This document shows, in pieces, positions 1 through 8,741 of a stretch of DNA of 49,277 nt. The number at the start of each line of letters is the position of its first letter. The stretch's first letter is position 1. Position numbers and translations under genes: made by a program. This DNA is from Novacetimonas hansenii JCM 7643 (lineage in GTDB: Bacteria > Pseudomonadota > Alphaproteobacteria > Acetobacterales > Acetobacteraceae): positions 1 to 49,277 of the forward strand of contig NZ_BANE01000169.1 in assembly GCF_000964405.1 (NCBI RefSeq), in the 5' to 3' direction. The notes beneath the pieces were generated by a model. The model saw only the letters and a list, made by a program, of their open reading frames with translations. It was not told where the DNA came from and ran no database searches.

Positions 1-97
1 TCATTGATAAAAAATAAGAAAAGTTTTTGGGTGCCGCCTTTTTTTTAAAAGGCGGCGTCTTCTGAAGGTTTTTGGAAAAAGATTCACCAAAAACCTT
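1..97. repeat. Hairpin-bearing intergenic repeat, left copy
   Basis: The first 67 bases are nearly identical, in the same orientation, to the last 67 bases of the window. The unit contains a perfect inverted repeat at 33-56 (arms GCCGCCTTTT and AAAAGGCGGC around TTTT). It continues into a second perfect inverted repeat at 65-75/87-97 (AAGGTTTTTGG and its complement). No reading frame is evident. It resembles the short palindromic intergenic repeats I associate with Komagataeibacter-type genomes; that association is from memory. Confidence 0.8.
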
Positions 98-246
98 TAT
101 GATTTCAGGATGTTATTGAGCCTGTCTTTTCAAGAAACCTGTAAAGACTTTCATCATCTTGGTGGGGGGATGATACAGAATATTTGCCAAAAATTTGTTA
201 TTTTAATGGGGTACTGACCCCAGCCGTTCAGGCTGTAAGCTGTTTT
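98..246. other. Short intergenic stretch downstream of the ROK regulator
   Basis: This stretch contains no convincing gene. It holds a small inverted repeat at 209-222 (GGGGT ACTG ACCCC) lying just beyond the stop of the minus-strand ROK gene. No T-tract follows on the minus strand, so it is at best a weak terminator. Confidence 0.5.
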
Positions 247-1392
247 TCATTCACTGAAAAGAAACTGTCGGGTGGCGATCCCGGCTGCTCCCGTGGCCCA
301 GTCGGTATGCTGGGTTTCCCGAAGGGTCAGGGTTGTTTCCCAATCGGGGCGGGGCATGACATTGGTTTCCATCGTCTGGCGCAGGACAGCACCGAACACG
401 CCGTCGCGAAAGGGCTGGTCCAGCATGACGACCACCTGGCTGGGATCGAAAAGCTGTACAAGTTGTGCCACCGCCAGCCCCATCGCCCCGCCAGCGGTAT
501 GGAGGATACGCAGGGCGTCAGCATGTCCGTCACGCGCCAGCATCTCCAGCTCGGCCGGCGAACCAGGCAGGCCGCGTTGCTGTGCCATGGATCGTATGGC
601 CTGAAGTGAGGAGACAGTGTCGAGGCATCCCCGCTTGCCACAACTGCATGGGCGTTCCGTTTCCCGCCCATCAGGCCAGAAAACGGTCGTGTGGGAAATT
701 TCGCCCGCACCACCATGAAAACCGCGATGTAATTTCCCATCGACAATATGGGCACATCCGATGCCGCCATCACCCACGATAATCATGCTGAAATCCGGAC
801 AGTCACGCAGAATGCCAAACAGATGTTCGCCCTGTACCAGGGCGTTGGCGTCATTTTCTGCGAATACCGGCACTTTCAGCCGATCCTTGAGTGGTGTGAC
901 AATATCAACATTGCGCCATCCCAGCGCGGTGGAGCGCAGGCACATGCGCCGGTCACGTGCAACAAAACCCGGGATGGCGATACCAACACCACCCAGCGGT
1001 CCGGCCCTGTCGCCCGCCTGCACCAGCAATGCCTGTATGCCGCTGGCGATATGATCCACGCACAGGTCAGGATCGGACATGCGTGGCAAATCCATCTGGA
1101 CCAGGATTTCACCATGCAGATCCGTCAACAGGATCTGGCCGGGGTCTGATTGCAGGGAAATGCCGGCAAAACAGGCCGAAACGGCATTCAGGCCCAAAAG
1201 GATGGCGGGGCGTCCCTGCCCGAAAACCAGTTCACGTTCAGACAGTATATTGCGATCCAGCAGTTCGCGCGTCAGGGTCGAAACTGTGGCCTTGCTCAGA
1301 CCCGTAATATCCACCAACTGCGTCCGGCTTATATTGCCCATCATACTGATGGCGCGCAGTACCCGATATTGTCCTGACGTAAACATCTGCAT
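247..1392 (-). CDS. ROK-family transcriptional regulator (NagC/XylR type)
   Basis: This is a 381-residue protein with an N-terminal winged-helix segment (about residues 10-60, containing SRTQLVDITGLSKATVSTL) followed by a ROK sugar-binding domain. The ROK zinc motif is visible as CSCGKRGCLD. That two-part layout is the one of NagC, Mlc and XylR, which bind operators and are released by a sugar or sugar phosphate. It is transcribed divergently from a ROK sugar kinase, and the downstream plus-strand genes are N-acetylglucosamine catabolic, so an amino-sugar-responsive repressor is likely. The inducer and target sites are inferred. XylR-like function is the main alternative but no xylose genes are nearby. 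Confidence 0.88.
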   Translation of the reverse strand: MQMFTSGQYRVLRAISMMGNISRTQLVDITGLSKATVSTLTRELLDRNILSERELVFGQGRPAILLGLNAVSACFAGISLQSDPGQILLTDLHGEILVQMDLPRMSDPDLCVDHIASGIQALLVQAGDRAGPLGGVGIAIPGFVARDRRMCLRSTALGWRNVDIVTPLKDRLKVPVFAENDANALVQGEHLFGILRDCPDFSMIIVGDGGIGCAHIVDGKLHRGFHGGAGEISHTTVFWPDGRETERPCSCGKRGCLDTVSSLQAIRSMAQQRGLPGSPAELEMLARDGHADALRILHTAGGAMGLAVAQLVQLFDPSQVVVMLDQPFRDGVFGAVLRQTMETNVMPRPDWETTLTLRETQHTDWATGAAGIATRQFLFSE

Positions 1393-1423
1393 CCTGCGCT
1401 GACTGTGCCCTATGGATTGTTTT

Positions 1424-1451
1424 TAATTGATACGAAGCCGGAAGACAATTA
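1424..1451. promoter_or_regulatory. Candidate operator in the ROK regulator/kinase divergent promoter
   Basis: An inverted pair TAATTG (1424-1429) and CAATTA (1446-1451), separated by 16 bases, lies in the 188-base region between the divergent regulator and kinase. The position fits an autoregulatory ROK site, but arms of only six bases are weak evidence. Confidence 0.25.
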
Positions 1452-1580
1452 GTATAAAGGCCGAACTTAGTGAGTTAGCTGAATGATTCCGGACGTTTTT
1501 CTGCGGGCATGTCCTGCCATTGATGCCCTTTCCCCCCGTCAAAACCAGCCTGTCATACATAACCGCCAGGAGGAGGTCCG

Positions 1581-2468
1581 GTGATACTTTGCGCCGATAT
1601 CGGTGGGTCCTATATTGATTTTGCCGAAGCCGACCACAGCCACGAACTGGCGCACCGGCAGCGGCAGCCAACACCTACGTCCGATCTGGACGCATTTGTT
1701 TCCGTGCTGAACAGTATGGCGGCCTCATATCCGGCCGCCGTTCCGCTGCATATGGCGATTGCCGGTGTATGTGCGCCCGATACAGGGCGGACATTCACTG
1801 CCAATATCCCCTGTGTCAATGACGTTCCTCTGCGCGAACTCCTGACGCAGCGTCTGGGACGACGTGTGCTGGTGGTGAATGACGCGCACTGTTTCGCCCT
1901 TAGTGAGGCCATGCAGGGCGCGGGGAAGGGGCACGACATCGTTTTCGGGATCATCCTGGGGACAGGGGTCGGCGGTGGCCTGATCATACATGGCCGTCCC
2001 GTCATCGGCCGGGATGGCCTTGGTGGGGAATGGGGGCATGGTCCCTTTATCGCGCAGGATGCGGGGGGGGATGGTATTCCCTGTCTGCCGTGCCAGTGCG
2101 GGCAGAGCGGTTGTCTGGATACGATCGGTGGCGCGCGCGGTATCGAACGCCTGCATTATCACCTCAGCGGGAAAGAAATTCATGCCCGCGCCTTGCTTGC
2201 CGACTGGCTGTCGGGGGATGCATCCGCGCGCCGCACGGTGGATGTCTGGCTGGATCGTATGTCCGCCGGGCTGGCTATGGTCGCCAATGTAACTGGGGCT
2301 TCCATCATGCCGGTGGGGGGCGGATTGGCGCATCAGGTGGAACTGATCGGGGCGCTGGATCTCAAGGTAAGGTCGCGCATTCTGCGACAGCAGGACGCGG
2401 CGCTGGTTGTGCCGGGCTGCCTGCCTGCGGATTCCGGCCTGATCGGGGCGTCATGGCTGAAGGACTGA
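1581..2468 (+). CDS. nagK: ROK-family N-acetylglucosamine kinase
   Basis: This 295-residue ROK kinase probably phosphorylates N-acetylglucosamine to GlcNAc-6-phosphate with ATP in the cytoplasm. Visible features are the N-terminal phosphate loop LCADIGGSYID, the catalytic-base context VVNDAHCFALSEA, the glycine-rich LGTGVGGGLI, the EWGH sugar-contact motif and the ROK zinc motif CQCGQSGCLD. Length matches E. coli NagK (about 303). The start is GTG at 1581, chosen because an excellent ribosome-binding site (AGGAGGAGG, 1568-1576) precedes it. Context (nagA, nagB and hexosaminidase downstream, ROK regulator upstream) favours GlcNAc over glucose; glucokinase or fructokinase activity cannot be excluded from sequence alone. 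Confidence 0.82.
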   Translation: MILCADIGGSYIDFAEADHSHELAHRQRQPTPTSDLDAFVSVLNSMAASYPAAVPLHMAIAGVCAPDTGRTFTANIPCVNDVPLRELLTQRLGRRVLVVNDAHCFALSEAMQGAGKGHDIVFGIILGTGVGGGLIIHGRPVIGRDGLGGEWGHGPFIAQDAGGDGIPCLPCQCGQSGCLDTIGGARGIERLHYHLSGKEIHARALLADWLSGDASARRTVDVWLDRMSAGLAMVANVTGASIMPVGGGLAHQVELIGALDLKVRSRILRQQDAALVVPGCLPADSGLIGASWLKD

Positions 2469-2834
2469 AGGAAAGGCTTTCCCGGATTGTCCGGCAACAG
2501 AATTAAAGGGCAAAGCTGCTTTTAATGTCGCTGTGATAGGCAGTCGGATGAATTGTGACAAAAATGCTACGATCATATCGGCCCTGCAGATGCGCTTGGC
2601 ATTATAAATAAACTATATAAAACAGTATATTATAGGTGGTTTTGGTTATTACCGGGTAGTTTTTGCGCTCAGAACAACTCGAAAAATACCGCATCCACTT
2701 TGTTTTCATTCTAAAACTATCATTGGACGGTTGTCGAACTATTGCCTTGCTTTCGGAAGGTCTGCCATTATCCATTAACGGAACAAAACGTTTGTTTCGC
2801 CGAATTTTCCACCTGAATGCAGGGATTCACGTTC
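2469..2834. other. Intergenic region upstream of the TonB-dependent receptor
   Basis: This 366-base gap has an AT-rich core (about 2598-2640) consistent with a promoter for the receptor. It also contains GGTTATTACC (2644-2653), a short imperfect dyad that could be an operator half. A 63-codon frame across its end has no coding character. No RNA gene is recognised. Confidence 0.5.
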
Positions 2835-5294
2835 ATGAACGTTTCGTATCGTAATCTATCCCTCTGTTGTACTGTTTTGGCGAGTTTGGTTGTCGTTCCT
2901 GCTTTTGGGCAGGGTGTGGCCACAACGCGCGAAGGGGGAGCGAACGCTTCGTTACGTTCTAAGGCAGGACATGCATCGACATCCGCGACGGCCAGGTCTG
3001 GCAAGACGGCTGCCATTGCAAGGGGCACCAGCGCGCAGCCCCATTCCGATGTGGAACAGATCCATGTCACCAGCCACGGCATTACGACGTCCAACGGTGT
3101 GAACAACCTGACGCCCGGTGGCGGCCTGATGCCGCACCAGACCGCCGCGCGTTCACAAAGTGGCATCACCCGCGACTTTATTGCAAAACAGGCGCCAACA
3201 GCCAATATTTCGTCACTTGTTGCTGAACTTCCCGGTGTCAATTACTCCAGCCAGGACCCATTTGGCCTGACGGGTAACAACATGACCATGCGCGGCATGA
3301 CGCAGGCGCAGATTGGTTATCTGTTCGAGGGCGCGCCAATGGCCGACCCGATCAATTACCAGCCCTATACCAGCATGATGGTGGATTCTGAAAACCTTGG
3401 TTCGGTGACTGTCTCTCAGGGGTCACCTGACATGGACGCGCCGTTGTACAACGCGGTGGGCGGGCAGATTTCTGCGCAGGAAATCAACCCTTCGCACCGA
3501 CAGGGGGGATTTGTCGATCTTGCTGGCGGCACGCATAGCGCAAACAAGGAATTTATCCGTTATGAAACAGGGGATATCGGAAATACCGGTATCCGTGGTT
3601 TCGTTTCCTTCTCCCACACCAGCTATAATAACTGGCGTGGTCCGGGCGGCCTGTTCCGTTATCATATCGATTCGAAGTTTGTGAAGGAATGGGGGGATGG
3701 CAACAGCGTCTCTGCCATCTTCTCCTATAACCGCCAGCAGCAGACCTCGTGGCGTTCGCCCACCATGGCGCAGTGGAAGCAGTATGGCGACAGCTTCAAC
3801 TATCATGGTGACTTTACGCAGAATGACCCGCTTTTCTATGGCCTGAACATTACGAACCTGAATGCGCAGACCATCATTTTGCCGTCGCACTTCACGTTGA
3901 CGAAAAACCTCAAGCTGCATGTCACGCCGTATTATGAACATCAGTTCGGTCCGTCGAACGGCGGTGAAAGTATCCCGACCACGGGTGGGTATATGGGCAC
4001 GCAGCAATATAGCGGCCTGGTCGGTGTCCCAACCGGTACCGGTTCGATCCTGACGGAAGGTATCGACCCATGGGACCAGAAGAGCGCGTCAATCAATACG
4101 TCCCTGGACTGGACAATGGGTCATAACAAGCTGTCGATCGGGTACTGGTATAACTATACCACCCATCAGGAGCTTTCGACCTTCAATGAAGTTTATGCCA
4201 ACGGTTCCTATTCCAACAGTCCGCTTCGTGTTGCGGATACGGGGCGGATCCTGACCGGCTATGACCTGAATTTCAAGCAGCAGGTCAACACGCTGTTCAT
4301 TGCCGATACGCTGAAGCTGCTGCATGACCGTCTGACGCTGAGTGCGGGTTTCCGTGCGGCGATGGTCAGCCGGACGGGCACCAACAATGTTCCGGGTGCT
4401 GATCCGTATTACAAGGCGGGCAATTATTTCGAGCCGCTGCCGCAGTTCTCCGCCAGTTTCAAGATCACACCGCACGACCAGATCTATATCAATGGCACCA
4501 CCGCCTTCCGTGCGCCTGCATCGGTGGAAGCATATAGCCAGATCTTCGACCCCAATTCGTCGCATGCGGTGGAACAGCCCGGATCGCTCAAGCCTGAATA
4601 TTCCATTGGTGAGGAAATCGGCTTCCGCCATTCTGGTTTCTATAACGTTGCATTCTCGCTGTTTAACCTGAACATGACCAACCATCAGGTGACATCGATG
4701 AACTATATCCCCGGCACCAACCAGTTGATTTCCGAACCGATCAATATCGGTGGTCAGACGTCGCGCGGTGCGCAGATCGAATTCGGCCTGCGTCGCTGGC
4801 ATCACATCAGCCCGTACCTGTCGGGGCAGTATCTGCACGCGACGATGGATAACAACTTCAATGCCGGTGGCGGAAACTACCTGCCCACGGCTGGCAAGGT
4901 CGCGGTTGAATCGCCCCGCTTCACGGGGGCCATCGGCCTGAACTATGACGATGGTCGCTTCTTCGGCAACTTCGCGCTGCGTTACGTCGATTCCCAGTAC
5001 ACGACCTTCATGGATGACCAGAAAATCCCCTCCTACATTACGTCGGATATCGCCCTGGGCTATCGTCTGAAGAAGCTTGGCCCGGCCAAGGCACCGCAGA
5101 TCCAGCTTAACATCATGAATATAGGCGATAATCATTACTTGTCCGGTGGGTCGAGCTTCACCACCAATGCCCATGCGACCCATACGGTTGCCGGGAATCT
5201 TTATGGAAGTAATGGTGTGGCGAAAACATCTTCACCCGTCTATCTTGTGGGTGGCGCATTCGCCGCGATGGTTTCTATATCGGCTGGTTTCTGA
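2835..5294 (+). CDS. TonB-dependent outer-membrane receptor
   Basis: This protein of about 819 residues has a cleavable signal peptide (MNVSYRNLSLCCTVLASLVV ending near PAFGQG), a low-complexity linker, an N-terminal plug domain (about residues 95-200, including NISSLVAELPGVNYSS and MTMRGM) and a long C-terminal beta-barrel ending with aromatic residues (SISAGF). It would import a scarce ligand across the outer membrane using TonB energy. The genes on both sides handle amino sugars, so chito-oligosaccharides or muropeptide fragments are the likely ligand; this is inference from position. The ATG at 2835 is preferred over one at 2817 because AGGG lies a suitable distance upstream. A hairpin directly downstream may limit read-through. 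Confidence 0.9.
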   Translation: MNVSYRNLSLCCTVLASLVVVPAFGQGVATTREGGANASLRSKAGHASTSATARSGKTAAIARGTSAQPHSDVEQIHVTSHGITTSNGVNNLTPGGGLMPHQTAARSQSGITRDFIAKQAPTANISSLVAELPGVNYSSQDPFGLTGNNMTMRGMTQAQIGYLFEGAPMADPINYQPYTSMMVDSENLGSVTVSQGSPDMDAPLYNAVGGQISAQEINPSHRQGGFVDLAGGTHSANKEFIRYETGDIGNTGIRGFVSFSHTSYNNWRGPGGLFRYHIDSKFVKEWGDGNSVSAIFSYNRQQQTSWRSPTMAQWKQYGDSFNYHGDFTQNDPLFYGLNITNLNAQTIILPSHFTLTKNLKLHVTPYYEHQFGPSNGGESIPTTGGYMGTQQYSGLVGVPTGTGSILTEGIDPWDQKSASINTSLDWTMGHNKLSIGYWYNYTTHQELSTFNEVYANGSYSNSPLRVADTGRILTGYDLNFKQQVNTLFIADTLKLLHDRLTLSAGFRAAMVSRTGTNNVPGADPYYKAGNYFEPLPQFSASFKITPHDQIYINGTTAFRAPASVEAYSQIFDPNSSHAVEQPGSLKPEYSIGEEIGFRHSGFYNVAFSLFNLNMTNHQVTSMNYIPGTNQLISEPINIGGQTSRGAQIEFGLRRWHHISPYLSGQYLHATMDNNFNAGGGNYLPTAGKVAVESPRFTGAIGLNYDDGRFFGNFALRYVDSQYTTFMDDQKIPSYITSDIALGYRLKKLGPAKAPQIQLNIMNIGDNHYLSGGSSFTTNAHATHTVAGNLYGSNGVAKTSSPVYLVGGAFAAMVSISAGF

Positions 5295-5313
5295 TAACTG
5301 CCTGGCGTGGTGG

Positions 5314-5336
5314 CGGTGGTCCTTTTCGGGCCACCG
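5314..5336 (+). terminator. Hairpin between receptor and permease genes
   Basis: A strong stem (CGGTGGTCC, loop TTTTC, GGGCCACCG with one G-T wobble) sits 20 bases after the receptor stop and before the permease ribosome-binding site. There is no T-run after it, so partial termination or 3'-end stabilisation of the receptor mRNA is more likely than full termination. Confidence 0.45.
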
Positions 5337-5364
5337 TTGTCGCGTTCGGGCCAAGGAGGCTTCT

Positions 5365-6675
5365 TTGTCCGCACCACATCCCGAAAGTCCGGCTGGCGCA
5401 TATGGTTGGCGACCGATCATCATCATTGCATGCCTGTTTTTCATTATCGGGTTCGTGACGTGGCTTAATGGCCCCCTCATCACCTTTGTTCAGGTGGCAT
5501 TCAATCTGAGTACCGTCAGTGCATTCCTTGTGCCGATGTGTTTTTACCTGTCCTATCTCATCTTCCCCCTGCCTGCGACGTTGCTGGCGCAGAGGACGGG
5601 CTTGCGCAGTGGGCTTGTGGTGGCTCTGGTCATCATGGCTGTGGGTATAGCGATTTTTGGCGAATGTGTCAGCATGCGATGGTATCCCGGCGCATTGTCC
5701 GGGCTGTTTGTCATTGGGGCCGGGTTGTCGTTGTTACAGATCACGATCAATCCCTATGTGACATTGCTGGGCCCCACGCAGAAGGCGGCACAGCGCATCG
5801 CGATCATGGGGGTCGCGAACAAACTGGCGGGGATTGTGGCCCCGATCGTGCTGGCCATGCTTGTCATGCGCAATATCAATGACATCGCCGCGCGGGTGAA
5901 GGCGGCCCCGGATGCCACAACGCGCGATCATATCCTGGACCAGTTCGCCCATGCCGTGCAGGTGCCCTATCTTGCGATGGCGGTCATATTGCTGGTGACG
6001 GCGGTGGGGCTTGCACGTTCTTCTTTGCCCGAAATCGACATTTCAGGGGCAGGGCAGGGCACGGATTCCGATGATGATGGGCAGGACACCCGCCGGGGGC
6101 CGACCTATCTGTGGCTCGGTGTCCTGTGCATGTTCGTGTATGTCGGAACCGAAGTCATGGCGGGCGACGCCATCGGGGCCTATGGCGCAAGTCTGGGCCT
6201 GCCGCTGGACCAGACGAAGTTTCTTACGTCGCTGACGCTCGCGGCGATGATGGGTGGATACATACTGGGCATGTTCCTTGTCCCGCGCGTATTTTCCCAG
6301 GAACGCTACCTGGGGTTGTCGGCACTTTGCGGGTTGGTGCTGTGTGTGTTGACATGGCTGACGCAGGGATATGTGTCGGTCATGTGTGTCGCGTTATTCG
6401 GTTTTGCGAATTCCATGATCCTGCCGTCATTGTTTCCAATCGTCATCCGTGATGTGGAAGAGCGTGGAGCACAGGCGACGGCGCTTCTGGTCATGGCGTT
6501 TTCAGGGGGGGCGGTGCTGCCCCAGCTTTTTGTACAGTTCATGCCGGTAATGGGGGTGCAAAGTGCGTTTGTCGCGCTTATGGCGCCTGCATATGGCCTG
6601 ATCGTGCTGTATAATGTGTTGATACACAGGCGGAACCGGGCGCGCCCGGTGCCGGTGATGATGGTTGAATCATGA
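5365..6675 (+). CDS. nagP: FucP/NagP-like MFS sugar permease
   Basis: The protein is about 436 residues with roughly twelve hydrophobic segments, beginning after a short hydrophilic N-terminus (SAPHPESPAGAYGWRP). Its opening segments (IACLFFIIGFVTWLNGPLI) match the FucP branch of the major facilitator superfamily, which contains the N-acetylglucosamine permease NagP. The open frame extends back to 5146, overlapping the receptor, but the start is most likely TTG at 5365 because a perfect AAGGAGG (5353-5359) stands five bases before it. Its stop overlaps the next gene by four bases (ATGA), indicating translational coupling. GlcNAc import is inferred from neighbours; fucose or glucose/galactose transport are family alternatives. 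Confidence 0.82.
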   Translation: MSAPHPESPAGAYGWRPIIIIACLFFIIGFVTWLNGPLITFVQVAFNLSTVSAFLVPMCFYLSYLIFPLPATLLAQRTGLRSGLVVALVIMAVGIAIFGECVSMRWYPGALSGLFVIGAGLSLLQITINPYVTLLGPTQKAAQRIAIMGVANKLAGIVAPIVLAMLVMRNINDIAARVKAAPDATTRDHILDQFAHAVQVPYLAMAVILLVTAVGLARSSLPEIDISGAGQGTDSDDDGQDTRRGPTYLWLGVLCMFVYVGTEVMAGDAIGAYGASLGLPLDQTKFLTSLTLAAMMGGYILGMFLVPRVFSQERYLGLSALCGLVLCVLTWLTQGYVSVMCVALFGFANSMILPSLFPIVIRDVEERGAQATALLVMAFSGGAVLPQLFVQFMPVMGVQSAFVALMAPAYGLIVLYNVLIHRRNRARPVPVMMVES

Positions 6676-7862
6676 TCCCATATCACGGGTTGTATATTTA
6701 TCCGTGGGATATCGAGGATCAGGACGACCTGCCTGGTTTCGCCGCCGGGTTGCGTGCGCTTGGCATCAATAGGTTATGCATGGCCACGGCATACCATACG
6801 GGGAAATTCCTGCGTCCCCACGGCAAGCATGGGCGTGTGGTTTTTCCGCAGGACGGGGCGGTGTACCTGCCCACCGATGCACGCAGGTATGGGAATATCC
6901 AGCCTGTCGTGGCAGCGCACATGCCGGGCATGGATGCGGTGCGGACGCTGCGTGAACATGGTCTGGCGCTTTCGGCGTGGACTGTCCTGTTCCATAATAC
7001 CGCCCTTGGCACGCGCCACCCGCAGGCGGCGTGCCAGAATGCATTTGGCGACCGTTATCCCTACAGCCTATGTCCATCGAACGCGGATGTGCGTGCCTAT
7101 GGCATCGCCCTGTGCCGTGATATTGCCGACCATCCCCATATCGACGATATTATTTTGGAAACACCGGGATGGCAGCCATCCCATCATGGTTTCCATCACG
7201 AAATGAGCCTGCTGGCTTCGAACCCATGGGCTGACACCTTGCTTGGGCTGTGCTTTTGCGACGCCTGCATGGATGGTGCAGCCCGTAAGGGTGTGGATAT
7301 AGCAGGAGTGCGTACGCGTGTGCGCGGGCATATCTCCGCCTATCTGGCGCGCCGGTGCGATGGCACCGCAGCCGAAGGCGAGGACAGGTTGATGCATGCC
7401 ATCGTCCATGATGATGGATTGCGTGACGTCCTGCGCTGGCGTTGTCAGCAGGTGACATCGTTGGTGGCGGATATCCGCGACGCCGTCCGGTCGGACGTGA
7501 CGGTGCATGTCATCCCCTCGGTCCAGGCCAATCCGGTCCGGGCGTGGGTCGAAGGCAGTGACCTGGCTGCCCTGTCGGGTGTTTGCGACGGGTTGGAAGT
7601 CTGCCTGTACGGGCGCGACACACAGGCCCTGTTGGCGCGTTTCGAGGATATCCGGGACATTGTTCCCGCTGATCGGTCCCTTCGCGCTGTCCTGCGTCCG
7701 GCCCCGTGCGATTTCACCGATGCCGGGCCCTTCGTTGCGCAGGTGGATGAGCTGTCACGCCGTGGTGTGCGCGATTTTGCATTTTACAATTTCGGTCATT
7801 TGCGCCGGGAAAACCTCAACTGGATACATCAGGCGCTGTCTGTCTCTCCTGTCCCCCGATGA
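6672..7862 (+). CDS. Unrecognised TIM-barrel-like protein in the amino-sugar operon
   Basis: I do not recognise this 396-residue protein as a named family. No signal peptide is visible, so it should be cytoplasmic. Strand-like segments recur as expected for a beta/alpha barrel: HGLYIYPWDI (5-14), INRLCMATAYHTG (32-44), LALSAWTVLFHN (98-109), IDDIILETPGW (157-167), VTVHVIP (276-282), CDGLEVCLYG (305-314), SLRAVLRPAPCDF (336-348) and DFAFYNFGHL (368-377). E163 on the fourth strand and the cysteine cluster CFCDAC (194-199) recall glycoside-hydrolase-like (GHL) proteins. It is translationally coupled to the permease before it and sits 42 bases before nagB. A hydrolase acting on an imported amino-sugar conjugate is a guess. 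Confidence 0.75.
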   Translation: MIPYHGLYIYPWDIEDQDDLPGFAAGLRALGINRLCMATAYHTGKFLRPHGKHGRVVFPQDGAVYLPTDARRYGNIQPVVAAHMPGMDAVRTLREHGLALSAWTVLFHNTALGTRHPQAACQNAFGDRYPYSLCPSNADVRAYGIALCRDIADHPHIDDIILETPGWQPSHHGFHHEMSLLASNPWADTLLGLCFCDACMDGAARKGVDIAGVRTRVRGHISAYLARRCDGTAAEGEDRLMHAIVHDDGLRDVLRWRCQQVTSLVADIRDAVRSDVTVHVIPSVQANPVRAWVEGSDLAALSGVCDGLEVCLYGRDTQALLARFEDIRDIVPADRSLRAVLRPAPCDFTDAGPFVAQVDELSRRGVRDFAFYNFGHLRRENLNWIHQALSVSPVPR

Positions 7863-7904
7863 GGCGGGACAGATGATGTCAGTGCGCTGGGAATGGAGAA
7901 TATC

Positions 7905-8696
7905 ATGAAGGTTGTCATCTGTCCGACTGCTGAACGCGCGACCGCGCTGACGGCGCGTGTCATTGAACAGGCGTTGCGTCAGAAGCCGGATATCGCGCTC
8001 GGTCTGGCGACGGGACGTACGATGGAGGCTGTTTATGCCCATCTTGTACAGGCCCATCAGAACAGCGGACTGGATTTCGCGGCCTGCCGGACTTTCAACC
8101 TTGACGAATATGTTGGCATCGCGCCGGATTCAGCGCATTCATACCGCACTTATATGAATGCGCACCTGTTTTCCCGCGTCAATATCGCGCTGGAGGCAAC
8201 GCATGTGCCCGATGGGGCGGCGACAGACCTTGATGCGCGGTGCGTGGCATATGAACAGGCCATCCGTGCAAGCGGCGGTGTGGGGCTGCAACTTCTCGGG
8301 CTTGGGGAAAATGGCCATATCGGGTTTAACGAGCCATTTTCCGCCTTTACGTCGCGCACGCGTGTCGTCACGCTGGACCCCGCGACGCGGCGGCAGAACG
8401 TGGGCATGTTTGACGGAGACCTCGAACAGGTTCCCTATCATGCCGTGACGATGGGGGTCGGTACGATCCTTGATGCCCATCGCAACGTCATGGTCGTAAC
8501 CGGCGCGGCCAAGGCATCAATGCTGGCGCGTGTGATCGAAGGGGCCATGAGTGCATGTATCAGTGCGACGGCCCTGCAGATGCATGCGGATTGCCTGGTG
8601 ATCGTGGACGAGGCGGCGGCAGGTGCGCTGTCATGTCGTCCATATCTTGAACACCTGATGCAGCACGATCCCGAACTCAAGGCGCTGCTGTCCTGA
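7905..8696 (+). CDS. nagB: Glucosamine-6-phosphate deaminase
   Basis: This 263-residue protein converts glucosamine-6-phosphate to fructose-6-phosphate and ammonia. It shows the family motifs LGLATGRT, TFNLDEYVGI and GLGENGHIGFNEP, containing the active-site Asp, the catalytic His and the downstream Glu. The position of E. coli Asp141 carries Glu here, a position that varies in the family. An in-frame ATG at 7893 exists, but ATG 7905 is chosen because GGAG lies six bases upstream and the N-terminus then matches the family (MKVVICPTAERA). It lies between the barrel-like protein and the BadF kinase in the same operon and is the exit step of the pathway into central metabolism. Confidence 0.95.
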   Translation: MKVVICPTAERATALTARVIEQALRQKPDIALGLATGRTMEAVYAHLVQAHQNSGLDFAACRTFNLDEYVGIAPDSAHSYRTYMNAHLFSRVNIALEATHVPDGAATDLDARCVAYEQAIRASGGVGLQLLGLGENGHIGFNEPFSAFTSRTRVVTLDPATRRQNVGMFDGDLEQVPYHAVTMGVGTILDAHRNVMVVTGAAKASMLARVIEGAMSACISATALQMHADCLVIVDEAAAGALSCRPYLEHLMQHDPELKALLS

Positions 8697-8741
8697 TGGG
8701 GCAGGGCCTTATGGTATGGTATTCTGACAGGACGTCATGAC

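Noticed and set aside
2663-2854. 63-codon frame before the TonB-dependent receptor
   Set aside because: It overlaps the receptor start in another frame and lacks a ribosome-binding site or family features.
4089-5183. Minus-strand frame of 364 codons opposite the TonB-dependent receptor
   Set aside because: It is composed of Arg-, Val- and Ile-rich sequence without motifs, a shadow of the receptor barrel.
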